The notes under the pieces were generated by a model. The model did no database searches. It saw only the letters and a program-made list of their open reading frames with translations, and was not told the DNA's origin. A DNA stretch of 64,000 nt from Halobacteriales archaeon YIM A00010. GTDB taxonomy: Archaea; Halobacteriota; Halobacteria; Halobacteriales; Haloarculaceae. The stretch covers positions 124,001 through 188,000 of the forward strand of contig JAKCFJ010000004.1 in the NCBI GenBank assembly GCA_025041175.1. Reading direction: 5' to 3'. Position 1 is the first letter of the stretch. Every line of letters begins with the position of its first letter. Position numbers and translations under genes: made by a program. Below are positions 1 through 9,625 of this stretch, piece by piece.

Positions 1-2
1 TG

Positions 3-968
3 CCTGAAATCGATCAAATTCGGGACGCGATTATGACGGCGTTCAACGCCGCCACGGAGAACATCATAAACTCGATTCGTGGCGATGACCCCTTCGATTC
101 TCGTGAGACCGTTGCGGCGATCGACATCACCCATGAGCAGTTTCACGTTTGGCCGTGGGAAGACAAAGAGGCGGGCATCGCGAAACCCGACTACCCGAAG
201 ATGGTGAGCGGGTACAAGAAAGACGGCGAGTACAAACGAGGGTACAAGTACGCCACTATCACGTTGGTCGGCGATCATGCACCGATTGTTCTCGGTATCG
301 AGCCGGTCAAAGAGGACTCCGCGTGGGAACCCGACGACTCGCCATCGTACTCGAAGGTTGACCTGGTGAGTCGGCTGCTGGATAGTGCTGAACGGTTCGT
401 CGACCTGGACATGGTGATGTTCGACCGTGGATTCTACGTCAATCGAGTCTACGCAGACGTCCACGAGCGCGGGCTCACGTATCTCTCTCCAGTGCCGACA
501 TACGAGGATGACTTGGCAGCAATCCAGGATATTCAGGAGCATCCGACGGCGGACGCAGCTGTCAAGCACGACGTTCCATTCGGAATCGATGGGGAGGTAC
601 ATCACGATGCTGAATTCTTGTACGCGCCGAGCACGAGTGACGATGCCGAGGGGAAGTATGCGGTGTTCGTGACGAATCAGGATTGCGTTGAGCCCGAGGA
701 GATCCGGAGTATTGTGAACGGGTACAGTCGGCGCTGGGATATCGAGAACCAGTACAAGTCGATCAAGGACCTCATGCCGAAGACGTCGTCGACGGACTAC
801 CGACTTCGACTATGCAACTTTGCGCTGTCGACGTTGATCTATAACCTGTGGCGACTGACTGACTATCTAATCAAGGTCGCGCTCAATGAGCCGATCCGGT
901 CACCGCCAGTGATCACGGCGAAGACGTTCGTGCGAGCGTTAGGCGACTTCCTACGGGAGTTCGGGTAA
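3..968 (+). CDS. IS4-like transposase, 5' end outside the window
   Basis: A DDE transposase for cut-and-paste movement of an insertion sequence. The frame is open to the left window edge, so the N-terminus is missing; the first ATG at 33 is internal. The three acidic positions are visible: AIDITH (first D), VMFDRGFY (second D) and RRWDIENQYKSIK (E, with the YREK-like block typical of IS4 relatives). It is homologous along its whole visible length to the broken transposase at 1378-3316, including the segment before the first D. What is visible has no frameshift, so the gene may be functional. The exact IS name cannot be given without a database. Confidence 0.85.
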   Translation, partial: PEIDQIRDAIMTAFNAATENIINSIRGDDPFDSRETVAAIDITHEQFHVWPWEDKEAGIAKPDYPKMVSGYKKDGEYKRGYKYATITLVGDHAPIVLGIEPVKEDSAWEPDDSPSYSKVDLVSRLLDSAERFVDLDMVMFDRGFYVNRVYADVHERGLTYLSPVPTYEDDLAAIQDIQEHPTADAAVKHDVPFGIDGEVHHDAEFLYAPSTSDDAEGKYAVFVTNQDCVEPEEIRSIVNGYSRRWDIENQYKSIKDLMPKTSSTDYRLRLCNFALSTLIYNLWRLTDYLIKVALNEPIRSPPVITAKTFVRALGDFLREFG

Positions 969-1377
969 CGCTTTTCTCACTCCGGGTTCACCGATTCGGT
1001 AGCGACTGCTCTGTCGATTTTTTCGTCTTTTCGGACTATGTATCACATAGAATACTAATTGAGAGTCGGTAATTCGATCGCGCCCGGTTTTCGCACCGGA
1101 ATTTGAGTCACTAACTCGGGAATTTTCTAGTTTCATTTGTAAGCTTATAAGCACGCTAAGAATGTGGAGACCAGACTTTCGGAGGATGACTGATTTGACA
1201 AACGAATCTAGCGATCGGGGACTCGTCTCGCGGATAATGGAACGATTTCGCTGAATGTGACGCACCACTCGATGCGAACTTGATATCTGAATGAGGATAA
1301 CTGACAGGAACAAGGAGCGCGACTGGGTACAGCGGCTATCGAGAATGCGGTGAATACGGGAACGAACACGGCCCGCC
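969..1377. other. Spacer without a supported gene
   Basis: No convincing coding sequence on either strand. It separates the ends of two related IS4-like transposase genes that converge here and probably holds their terminal repeats, but I could not define a matching inverted pair. Confidence 0.4.
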
Positions 1378-3316
1378 TCAGCCGCCTGGCACGAGGCAGA
1401 ATGCAAGGATCTCGATGAACTCACCAGCCGGGATCGGTGGCTGCTCACCGAGATGCACGTCCACAGCGTCCCGGAACAATAGATTCGTCACCCGCTATAC
1501 GTTGTACATGACGACACCGATCGCGAAATATAGAAACCGTACCCGATAGTCCATCGACGCAACCGTTGGCAGGAAATGTTCCTTGATTGTTTTGTATTCA
1601 TTCTCGATCTGCCACCGCTGCGTATATTGGCCAGTGAATCCCTGTCCAATGGGACATCGCGATTCGTCGTGAACACTGCATAGGCCCCGTCTTCTTTCGT
1701 TGAGGGGACGTACATGATGCTCCCTGTATGCACGCGGCCATCAAACCCGTGTGGCACCTTTCGCACAACGCCCACTCCGGTTACGGACTCCCGTTCCAGC
1801 TCCTCGATGTCCTTAATTTCGGTTTTGTACTTTCGTTTCGGGATGAGGTAGGTCATCTCGTGACGGTCGATTGCATCCCGAACACCGTTCGCGTCAAACG
1901 CACGGTCACAAAACACCTTATGGATGTCAACGTGCTGCTCGGCCTGCGCTACTAATCGCTCGACAATACGCTCCTGTGACGTGTCGCCTGCATCATCGGT
2001 TTCCCACACAGAGTCCCGACGCACCGGTTCAATACCGAGGACGATCGGCGTGTCCTCCCCAATGATGGTGATCGTCGCCATTGCGTACCCCCGCTTGTGT
2101 TTTTCTTTCAATCCATGGACCATCTCCGGATAACCCTCTCGTGGGTATCGCTCTTTGCCGTCCACCACCACAGAGTCATCGCCATACGTCACGTCTTCGT
2201 CGTCTTTGTACGGTGAGGCGTAGACCGGCCAGGGCGTGATATCGATGGCGGCAATGGCAGGTTCGCGGAGGCCGCCGTTTTCCCTGACTTCGTCGAGGAT
2301 CGTCTCGATGCCGTGGTGGAAGGGGTCAAGTACCTCGTCACGGATACGTTGCCAGTCTGTCGGCCGTTGTCCGTTTTCGTATTCATCAAGCGTGGTCTGC
2401 GGTGGTGGAGTGGCGGTTTGCTTCATCGTGCGGAGATGGGTGTCGGGATGGGGTGTCTTCGCCCGGTCGCTGAGGCGTTCGAATCGCTGACTGGACCCAA
2501 CCGACCGCGTTGTCGTTCCCCTGTCCGCCATGTTCAGGTAGGCCTGTCGCTCGAAAAACACGAGATCCTCGAACGTGGCGTTGCTCGCCCGCTTCGTGTC
2601 GAACTCATCGAGTCCCCGTTCTTGCGCCGTCTCGACGGCGTCCATGATATGATCGTCGGTGATCTCGGTGGCATTCACCCTATCAGGGTCAAGCCGTGGC
2701 TCGCCGTCTGAAATGATGTCGTGGTCGCTGGCGATAGTCCGGATTTCACGGGCGGTCGCTTTGATTATACGACGGTCAGCGAGTGACAGTCGGTTGCGCC
2801 AGATGTAGTTGATGGCTTGCTGTGTCGGGGGACGGGGGAACTCGAAACGTATCCAGACGTAAGCGGCACCCTTCAATCGGCGGTAGAGCTCGCTCTGGGT
2901 GAACCCGCGTACATACTGATAGAGGAACATTCCGACGACCGATTCGAACGCGAAGTCGGCTGTGTTGGGATGAGGATACCGGTCAGAAAACGACTCTATC
3001 GGTATTTCCAAGGGCACTGCTAGATTGGGAAAATATGGCGGACAGCGCCAGGGTGATCTGATGCCAATGTATATCAAGAAACGCAGGTGATTGATCACGC
3101 AGCTGATTATGGCTGCGTGAGCGATCATGGAACAGCAGTTATGCAGCATGAAACGCCACGATTCCTATGCACCAGTCCGTTCGACCGGCCGTCCTCTTAT
3201 GATTCTCTCCCAATCTAGCAGTGCCTTTCCAAGCGAGTAATCACCTGCGTGATATGATCGTGAAGGCCGCACAGCTCCTCGGCCTGGGCAATGAGAGATG
3301 TGAGCGGCTCACTCAT
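1378..3316 (-). pseudogene. IS4-like transposase, broken by a MITE, a frameshift and a stop codon
   Basis: The gene can be rebuilt. The true start is the ATG at 3316 (MSEPLTSLIAQAEELCG...). Coding runs to 3226, is interrupted by the 213-bp element at 3013-3225, and resumes in frame at 3012 as ...TRLEIPIESFSDRY. The catalytic blocks AIDITP and FCDRAFD are intact. About 40 codons before the third acidic block a one-base loss near 1640 shifts the frame; reading on in the correct frame gives YTQRWQIENEYKTIK and then a TAG in place of a sense codon after VVMYNV, followed by about 35 more codons ending at 1378. An apparent start at 3149 lies inside the inserted element and is artificial. This transposase cannot be active. 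Confidence 0.85.
3013..3225. mobile_element. 213-bp MITE with 18-bp perfect inverted repeats and 8-bp target duplication
   Basis: The ends are GGCACTGCTAGATTGGGA (3013-3030) and its exact reverse complement (3208-3225). The flanks are TTTCCAAG on both sides (3005-3012 and 3226-3233). Removing one flank copy and the element restores the reading frame of the host transposase. The terminal sequence matches the end of the IS6-like fragment at 60461-60475, where the transposase stop codon lies inside the same repeat, so an IS6-family enzyme probably moved it. It contains a hairpin at 3096-3119 (CACGCAGC, 8-nt loop, GCTGCGTG) and no gene. Confidence 0.9.
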
Positions 3317-3467
3317 CGATCAGGGTCCAGTCACCACCGTTACGGCTGCTCGGATCGTTGCGAGTTGACGGCCAGCGCGTAGCGGTCGTCGTTCCAGGTG
3401 AAGGCATTGACTCTCGTGCTGAGTTGTACTGGCAGAAATATCCTCATGGTAGTGATGTAATCGACAG

Positions 3468-6185
3468 TCACTCATCGAGAACTTCCACCGTCCCCTGTTT
3501 CCCATCAATTCTGATGCGGTCTCCCGTCTCAATGGTCGATGTTGCATCCGCGACGGACACAACGGCCGGGATACCATATTCCCGAGCAACTAATGCACCG
3601 TGCGTCATCCGGCCACCAACTTCCATCACAAGCCCGGCTGCATTCAGGAAGAGTGGTGTCCACCCGGGATCGGTTGACGGCGCGATAAGAATCTCGCCGT
3701 TCTTGAGGGACTCTCCGGTCGGATCACGAACCACGCGGGCAGGCCCGTCGACGACACCCGCAGAGACAGGCGTCCCAGTGAGCATTCCCTCCGAATCCTC
3801 GATGTCCTCTGTTGCTGTTGGAGTTTCCCCTTCGCTCGTGAGTATCGGGGGCGCAGTCAGTGAGGCGTGGCGTTCGTGGGTTCTCCGACGTGTTTCGATG
3901 TCTGCATCAATGGGAGCGTCCTCTTCAAGAGCGGCGAGCAGTTCGTCCTTGCGCAGATACCAGACGTCGTCCGGCCGGCTCAGACGACCGTCGGCAGTGA
4001 GTGCTTCTCCGATGTCAGTGAATTCGTCGTGTGCGGCCGCGAGCAGGTGCGCCATCCCTTGTTTGGGGTACTCCCGCAGTTGAATCCCGCCACGGTAGGT
4101 CCGAATGAGACGCCGGACGACCGGTTTTTTCACCGGACCAAACACGCCCTGACCGGCGCGTGCCTCAAGCCGAGAGGCTGCTTGCTGGGCCTCACGCTCC
4201 AACCGTTGCAGGTGGTCGCGATGCGCTCTAGGGTCGCCCTGCACGAGGTTGCTCCGGATCGTCCCCATCACCGTTTCGGGATTGTCCCGCCAGCGGGGGC
4301 GACTGAGGTCAATCTCGCTACTTGCCCGGTGTCCGAACTCGTCAAGGAACTCCTCGAATGCGTCCACAAATTCGTCTCCCCCATCCACCTGTTCGATCTC
4401 TGCCAGCGATGCCTCGTCTCTGAGTGCCTGCGCCACGTCGGAATGGCGGCGGGCAACGTCAGCAAAGTCGCCCACTTGCTGGTTTATCTGGGTGACGATC
4501 TCTTTCTCGAAGCCCTTGCCGAGTGCCTCGATATCGTCGTCAGCATCCGGAAACAGACGGACGAGGAGCTTTTTCGCTGCGACGCCCGCCGGTAACGAAG
4601 CCATATGGGGAAGCGCTTCGGTGAGTAACGCTCCCAAGTCGAACTGTTCGAACGCAGCCCGAACACGCTCTGCACGAGACGTGGGCTGACGGACGCGTGT
4701 GGCTAACCGTTTGCCCCAGGTCTCATACCAGCCGCGTTCGTCGTCGAGATTCGGTGGGCCGAGAACGAACGAGCGAGTGAATCTGGCCACCATCCGCGGC
4801 ACCACCGATACGACGATCGGGGCTGCACGGCCGATACTGCGAGCGATCGTCAGTACTCCGTCGACTCGTTCTCGGGGTGGGATCGCCTCGCTCCGCTGAT
4901 CCAATACGTGCCGAAGAGCGTTCGCTGCCGGTTCGCTCATCGCGTCGAGAACATCTGGAAGGGACTGCCGCAGCGTGTCGATACGTAACAGTGGCGTCAG
5001 GTCGATATACACCCGATGTCCGGCTTCAACTCCCCACAGCTTGGTAGACGCCTCCGGCCGGATTCGTGTCGCGACCCCGGTCACGAACTCGCGCAAGAAA
5101 TCCACGACGAGCGGGGGGAGCGCCTTTGGCATCGCTTGCTGATGACCGAAACTGTAATACACATGTAAGTATTCGTCGTCCGGAAGCGGCGATGGAAGCG
5201 GATACAATGATGTGATCGGGCGGGCCTGGAGGAGCAGGAATTCGTCATTCACGAGCGCCCACTCGATGTCTTGTGGATCCCCCAGTAGCCCCTCGATCTG
5301 GTCGCCAAGGGTGACAAGCGTTCGCAACTGTGCGTCCGACAGCGCATGCGACTCCCGCTTTTCGGATGGAAGTTCGACCGTTTTCGTCCCGCCAGCATCG
5401 GCCGCTTCCGAGCGAAGGGCGTGGCCCTTGGTCCCGACATCGTACTCGAGTACGTCCCCAGTTCTCCGATCGACGCGGGCGTTGTCGGGTGAGACCTCAC
5501 CTGCGACGACCGTATCCCCAAGGCCGAAGTTGGCGTCAATCGACGCAATATGGCGATTACCGGAAACGGGATCGGCAGTGAAGAGAACGCCAGCAACCTC
5601 TGGGTCAACCATTGTTTGCACGACGACCGCCATGTCAACCTCGGTGTGAGAGATATCATTCCGTAATCGGTAGGCCACGGCGCGATCAGTGAACAGGCTC
5701 GCCATACAGTCACGGATCCGATCAAGAACTGCTGCCTGTTCGGTGACGCCGAGGAACGTCTCGTGTTGCCCGGCGAACGACGCCGTTGGCAAATCTTCCG
5801 CTGTTGCACTCGACCGGACGGAGTACGCGTCAGCGGTGACCGTATTCAGTGCGTCCACGACGGCTTGCTGGACCGCGTCTGGGAGCTCGTGCTGCTGGAT
5901 CTCCGACCGGACCGCTGCACTACCCTCAGCGATCGTCTCCGTATCCTCCGGATCAAGCATTTCCACCGACTGGATCGCCGTCTGGATATCCGAATCATCG
6001 ACGACTGCTCGGTATGCGGCGGTCGTCACACAGAATCCGGACGGGACGGGAAGGTCTGCCTCGATGAGGCGTGCGAGATTTGCGCCTTTTCCGCCGGTCA
6101 ACGCGAGGTTCGTTGCATCTGATTCTTCTAGCGGAATCACGAATGGCTCCCGTTCGGACTCGATTGGCTCTGTCGTATCACTCAT
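3468..6185 (-). CDS. PEP-utilising phosphotransferase resembling rifampicin phosphotransferase
   Basis: 905 residues with the architecture of the PEP synthase / Rph family. An N-terminal ATP-grasp domain (about 1-335) has GGKGANLARL near residue 32, SVRSSATAEDLP near 121 and LLLQARPIT near its end. A long middle domain (about 340-790) follows, then a C-terminal phospho-histidine domain with GGRMTHGALVAREYG; the swivelling histidine is about residue 862. Rph enzymes phosphorylate rifamycins using ATP in a two-step transfer. Rifampicin does not inhibit archaeal RNA polymerase, so the natural substrate here is unknown. The start ATG lies 8 nt inside the upstream efflux gene, so the two are translationally coupled. 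A PEP synthase role is less likely because the middle domain does not look like the canonical PEP-binding barrel. Confidence 0.8.
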   Translation of the reverse strand: MSDTTEPIESEREPFVIPLEESDATNLALTGGKGANLARLIEADLPVPSGFCVTTAAYRAVVDDSDIQTAIQSVEMLDPEDTETIAEGSAAVRSEIQQHELPDAVQQAVVDALNTVTADAYSVRSSATAEDLPTASFAGQHETFLGVTEQAAVLDRIRDCMASLFTDRAVAYRLRNDISHTEVDMAVVVQTMVDPEVAGVLFTADPVSGNRHIASIDANFGLGDTVVAGEVSPDNARVDRRTGDVLEYDVGTKGHALRSEAADAGGTKTVELPSEKRESHALSDAQLRTLVTLGDQIEGLLGDPQDIEWALVNDEFLLLQARPITSLYPLPSPLPDDEYLHVYYSFGHQQAMPKALPPLVVDFLREFVTGVATRIRPEASTKLWGVEAGHRVYIDLTPLLRIDTLRQSLPDVLDAMSEPAANALRHVLDQRSEAIPPRERVDGVLTIARSIGRAAPIVVSVVPRMVARFTRSFVLGPPNLDDERGWYETWGKRLATRVRQPTSRAERVRAAFEQFDLGALLTEALPHMASLPAGVAAKKLLVRLFPDADDDIEALGKGFEKEIVTQINQQVGDFADVARRHSDVAQALRDEASLAEIEQVDGGDEFVDAFEEFLDEFGHRASSEIDLSRPRWRDNPETVMGTIRSNLVQGDPRAHRDHLQRLEREAQQAASRLEARAGQGVFGPVKKPVVRRLIRTYRGGIQLREYPKQGMAHLLAAAHDEFTDIGEALTADGRLSRPDDVWYLRKDELLAALEEDAPIDADIETRRRTHERHASLTAPPILTSEGETPTATEDIEDSEGMLTGTPVSAGVVDGPARVVRDPTGESLKNGEILIAPSTDPGWTPLFLNAAGLVMEVGGRMTHGALVAREYGIPAVVSVADATSTIETGDRIRIDGKQGTVEVLDE

Positions 6186-7869
6186 TGTTCTGTAATTCAG
6201 TGTTCATCGGTTGTGAGGGCTGCACCTGTTGTGTGGCCGCGGTTGGTTGATTCAGCTCGTCCGGTATTCCGGGATCTGAGTGGATATCGAGGTCCTTGAA
6301 TGCGTCCGTCACACCACCATCCGTTGCGGCGCGTGGTTCTCCTCGATCCTGCTTGCTTAGTTCCAATTCTGGCAGGAGGAGTGCTATCAGAAACCCGATA
6401 CCAAGCATGACGGCACCCACAAGGAATACGTCGTGGAAGGCGTCTACAACTGCGCCAAGAACCTGTTGCTGACGCTGTGGTGAAAGGTGGTGAAGTGTCT
6501 GTGGGTTCTCCGCTATCCGTTCGGACTGTGCAGTCGATGGGAGAATATCGCGTAGCTCGGTCGTCAGCTGACGGTCCAAGACGATACCGAACACAGCAAC
6601 GCCGAGCGTTCCACCGAGACTCCGAGCGAACCGTTCCACTGCACTTACTGCGCCGAGGTCTTTTCGGGCAGCGGCATTCTGCATGGCAACCTTCAATACG
6701 GGAACTGAAACACCGAGAAGCCCGGCGATGAACATGTATACGGAAGCACGAACCAGAGAGACGTTCACACCCATTGTTGCCAGGAGATAGTAACCGAATC
6801 CACCAATCGCCATACCGGAAACAACGAGGTATTTATATTTACCAGTCTTAGCCATGAGTGCTCCACCGACCACTGAACTGGAGATGTATCCAACTAGCAG
6901 TGGGAACAGTATGATTCCCGTGCTTGTCGGATCCTGACGAAGGACTGTCTGAATGAATATAGGCAGATAATTAACGCCAGCCAGGAATGCCGCGCCGGAG
7001 AGCAGCGAGAGCCAGAATGACACGCTGATTGTACGGATATCGAATAACCGCAATGGAACGATCGGTTCGTCGGCGCGCTGCTCCTGCATGAAGAACAACG
7101 GCAACGTGACGGTCATCGTCATAGCGAGAGCGATGATCGCCCACGAATCCCAGGCATACTGATCCCCACCAAGGGTCGCCATCATCATCAACGCGGAGAC
7201 TCCGACGACAAGGAGGATAGCGCCCGCAATGTCGAGCGGGTGGTCCTCGTCTGGCACCGGGACCTCAAATGATGTCTCGATAAGGGCCATCGCGACAAAT
7301 CCGAGGGGAACGTTGATGAAAAATACCCATCGCCACGAAAACGCATCAGTGAGATAGCCCCCAACGAGTGGGCCTGCGATCGTTGCCACGCCGAAAACAA
7401 TTCTCATATAGCCCATGTATTTCCCGCGCTCACGCGATGAGAAGAGGTCGCCGACACCGGCAGTCCCGATCACCGCCAGCCCACCAGCACCAATGCCCTG
7501 AAGGCCACGAAACAGTGTGAGTTGGAATATCGATTGGGCAAGTCCTGAGAGAATCGAGCCGACAATGAATGTGAGTAATGCCGCATGCATAACGTTCCGT
7601 CGGCCATATGTATCCGAAAGCTTCCCGTACAGCGGTGTGGCAGCTGCCAGCGTCACGAGATAGGCGGTCACGATCCAGAAGATTCGTCCGATTGAACCAA
7701 GGTCAGCCGCGATAGAGGGAAGGGCCGTAGCGACGATCGTCTGATCAAGTGCTGCGAGCGCCATCCCTAATACCAATCCAACGAACGCAACGTACGTGCT
7801 GCGATCATCCGTAGGGCTCCCTTCGCTATCTCCGTGGGGAGGGGATTCCTCACCCTCGGAGGGAGCCAC
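6178..7869 (-). CDS. DHA2-type (14-TM) MFS multidrug efflux transporter
   Basis: 563 residues with about 14 hydrophobic segments. The family motifs are visible: LDQTIVATALPSIAADLG in TM1, GKLSDTYGRRN after TM2 (motif A), FRGLQGIGAGG in TM4, and GPLVGGYLTD in TM5 (motif C of antiporters). It should export hydrophobic drugs in exchange for protons or sodium. It is the first gene of an operon with the Rph-like enzyme (8-nt overlap). A Bat-type regulator is divergently oriented 364 bp away, so the trio looks like a regulated detoxification module. The acidic N-terminal 25 residues are usual for halophile proteins. Confidence 0.88.
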   Translation of the reverse strand: MAPSEGEESPPHGDSEGSPTDDRSTYVAFVGLVLGMALAALDQTIVATALPSIAADLGSIGRIFWIVTAYLVTLAAATPLYGKLSDTYGRRNVMHAALLTFIVGSILSGLAQSIFQLTLFRGLQGIGAGGLAVIGTAGVGDLFSSRERGKYMGYMRIVFGVATIAGPLVGGYLTDAFSWRWVFFINVPLGFVAMALIETSFEVPVPDEDHPLDIAGAILLVVGVSALMMMATLGGDQYAWDSWAIIALAMTMTVTLPLFFMQEQRADEPIVPLRLFDIRTISVSFWLSLLSGAAFLAGVNYLPIFIQTVLRQDPTSTGIILFPLLVGYISSSVVGGALMAKTGKYKYLVVSGMAIGGFGYYLLATMGVNVSLVRASVYMFIAGLLGVSVPVLKVAMQNAAARKDLGAVSAVERFARSLGGTLGVAVFGIVLDRQLTTELRDILPSTAQSERIAENPQTLHHLSPQRQQQVLGAVVDAFHDVFLVGAVMLGIGFLIALLLPELELSKQDRGEPRAATDGGVTDAFKDLDIHSDPGIPDELNQPTAATQQVQPSQPMNTELQNNE

Positions 7870-8135
7870 TCAGACCACCTCCCCACCAATGGCGATCCGT
7901 CGTGTCCGTCCGACAGAGCCACCTGCCTGTAGTAGTCGTAGACGCCGTCGATTGTGATGAGTAATCCAACGAGCACGTCGGTCCGCAACGCGACAATCGA
8001 TACGTTGAGCATAACAAATGATCCGGCAATCTGGTACACGCTGAGTAGCCCATCTAGGCTCGCGAATTCCTTGATTGGTGGTCATGGTCCTTCCACTCTA
8101 CCACTACCATAGCACTACGAAGCGATGCGACTACT
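7870..8135. promoter_or_regulatory. Divergent promoter region of the efflux operon and its regulator
   Basis: No convincing gene. A minus-strand frame (about 7900-8039) has a short hydrophobic stretch but overlaps the efflux start and has no recognisable relatives. The region should hold the efflux operon promoter. Confidence 0.45.
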
Positions 8136-8152
8136 GCCTAGATCCCGCTAGG
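8136..8152. promoter_or_regulatory. Inverted repeat GCCTAG-N6-CTAGG, candidate regulator binding site
   Basis: GCCTAG (8136-8141), six bases, CTAGG (8148-8152). It lies directly upstream of a TATA-like CTTTATGTA that would serve the regulator at 8234. The same motif with the same spacing occurs at 24549-24566, upstream of the closest paralogue of that regulator. This makes it a candidate operator for this Bat-type subfamily. Confidence 0.6.
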
Positions 8153-8233
8153 TATCTTTATGTATAGAATCGAAATAGCGTTCATGGACACCCGGTCATC
8201 AGCCACGGCACGTACGGATTGGGGAAGTGAGCC

Positions 8234-8896
8234 ATGAGATACATTACGTGTGTCATTCATCGAACCGACGGAACTCACTCCGTGAGACGGCGGCTCGTCG
8301 AAGAGCCTGGAGTGACGCTCGAGGCAGTCCTTTCGTTCAATATCCTGAATGATGGATCGGGCCATCGGCTGGCCCGACTCCGTGGTGACCTCGAACGGGT
8401 TCGAGAGCTACTGGCCAAGCGGTCGGACGTACTCGCGTATGACATCTTCGGGGAGCACGAGGGCCTCGTGTACGTACATACGCAGCCAGCCGAAAACGAC
8501 CCCCTCACACGGTTATTGTCCATTCCCCGAGAACACGAGGTGTTTTTCGACATGCCGATCGAACGCGCCGGCGTGGATACGATGCGCGTGACAATGCTTG
8601 GCGAGACAAGCACGGCGTTACAGCGAGCGATCGCAGATGTTCCTGACGAGTTCGATCCTACCCTCGAGCGAGTCGGGGAGTATCCGCCGAACAGTCGGGA
8701 TCTGTCCTCGCTACTCACGGACCGCCAACGGGAGATTCTCACGGTGGCCGTCGAGATGGGATACTACGACATCCCACGACGAACGACACACCGGAACATT
8801 GCCGAGGAGATTGGGCTATCGGTGGGAACGGTCAGCGAGCACCTCCGAAAGGTGGAGGCGAAAATATTCTCAGCAATTGTGGACAAAGAGGTGTAA
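8234..8896 (+). CDS. Bat-type HTH regulator, divergent from the efflux operon
   Basis: 220 residues. It starts with MRYITCVIHRTDG, the usual opening of the haloarchaeal bacterio-opsin-activator family, followed by a sensor-like domain (about 1-150) and a C-terminal HTH_10 domain (about 155-215) with LTDRQREILTVAVEMGYYD and GLSVGTVSEHLRK. Its closest relative in the window is the cassette-interrupted gene at 23085-24514. The position suggests that it controls the efflux/Rph-like operon and itself, probably through the inverted repeat at 8136. The inducing signal cannot be inferred. Confidence 0.85.
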   Translation: MRYITCVIHRTDGTHSVRRRLVEEPGVTLEAVLSFNILNDGSGHRLARLRGDLERVRELLAKRSDVLAYDIFGEHEGLVYVHTQPAENDPLTRLLSIPREHEVFFDMPIERAGVDTMRVTMLGETSTALQRAIADVPDEFDPTLERVGEYPPNSRDLSSLLTDRQREILTVAVEMGYYDIPRRTTHRNIAEEIGLSVGTVSEHLRKVEAKIFSAIVDKEV

Positions 8897-9047
8897 AACG
8901 GCTTTGATTTTTATGAAGTACCAATATGATGGTTTAATTTCCATCTAGATTTAACAGTGATCTGTGACTACTTGTGAAATCAAGAGATATTATAATCATA
9001 CGTCTCCATAGATAAACGGAGACAGTAGCTAATATTTTTGATGAGAA
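8897..9047. other. AT-rich spacer
   Basis: AT-rich DNA with no gene visible. Confidence 0.4.
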
Positions 9048-9263
9048 GGTACTACTAGATTGAGACCAATCGACAGAGAGCAACACCCTGATTGCACCAG
9101 TGGGTGGTCGTTGTCTCGACAACCAGTTCGTTCTTCCCGTCACAATCGACAGTTTGAGCGATTCGGCGATATACGATCAATGATGAGTAGTATCCTGACG
9201 CATCGTTGATTAACCCAATTATCCCGATACTGTCCCTTGGTTTTCGCTCAATCTAGCAATGCC
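9048..9263. mobile_element. Probable degenerate MITE, about 216 bp
   Basis: GGTACTACTAGATTGAG (9048) and CTCAATCTAGCAATGCC (ending 9263) form an imperfect inverted pair related to the ends of the MITE at 3013-3225, and the length is close to that element's 213 bp. No target duplication is visible, so one end may have recombined. The DNA to its right is the tail of a truncated gene. Confidence 0.45.
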
Positions 9264-9379
9264 CACCGGAAGGAAACCTATTGGATCTGTTGCTTGCGGC
9301 AGCCATCGGCCCGAACCCGCACCGCCCCTCGCTGACCGAGGATGTGCAGCACGGCGCGTTCATGCGCGAGCTCGCCTGA
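9264..9379 (+). pseudogene. 3' fragment of an unidentified gene
   Basis: An open frame ending in ...LLAAAIGPNPHRPSLTED...FMRELA and TGA at 9377-9379 reads like the C-terminus of a real protein, possibly a Gfo/Idh/MocA-type dehydrogenase (PHRPS followed by a short helix). It has no start and begins right at the end of the MITE-like element, so the front was lost. Confidence 0.4.
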
Positions 9380-9625
9380 ACCACCGCGATAATGGTGTCC
9401 ACTGTAGAGAGCGACAGCTGGGAGTGAGGATAGTCTGTTCAGGGAACGGTAGGGGAATTCGTCGGAATGAACGTTCTGGATGGTGTCACGTCTCGGTTAG
9501 AGAGCTGTATCTGATCCATCGCAGTATGCCACCGATCTCAGCTCCGAATGTTTCGGATGGCTATCGCGCCGATCTGACCCGTTAAAATAGAACGTATAGC
9601 ACTCAATGATATCTGAAACATCTCG
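9380..9625. other. Spacer without a supported gene
   Basis: No coding signal on either strand. Confidence 0.4.

Noticed and set aside
951-1448. Possible protein tail on the plus strand near 1390-1482
   Set aside because: It reads plausibly but is antisense to the rebuilt 3' part of the transposase pseudogene.
3358-4595. Plus-strand frames inside the Rph-like gene
   Set aside because: Antisense shadows with Ser/Arg-rich composition typical of GC-rich DNA.
7767-8085. Small membrane-protein gene before the efflux pump
   Set aside because: Overlaps the efflux start by about 100 bases, has only one hydrophobic stretch and no known relatives.
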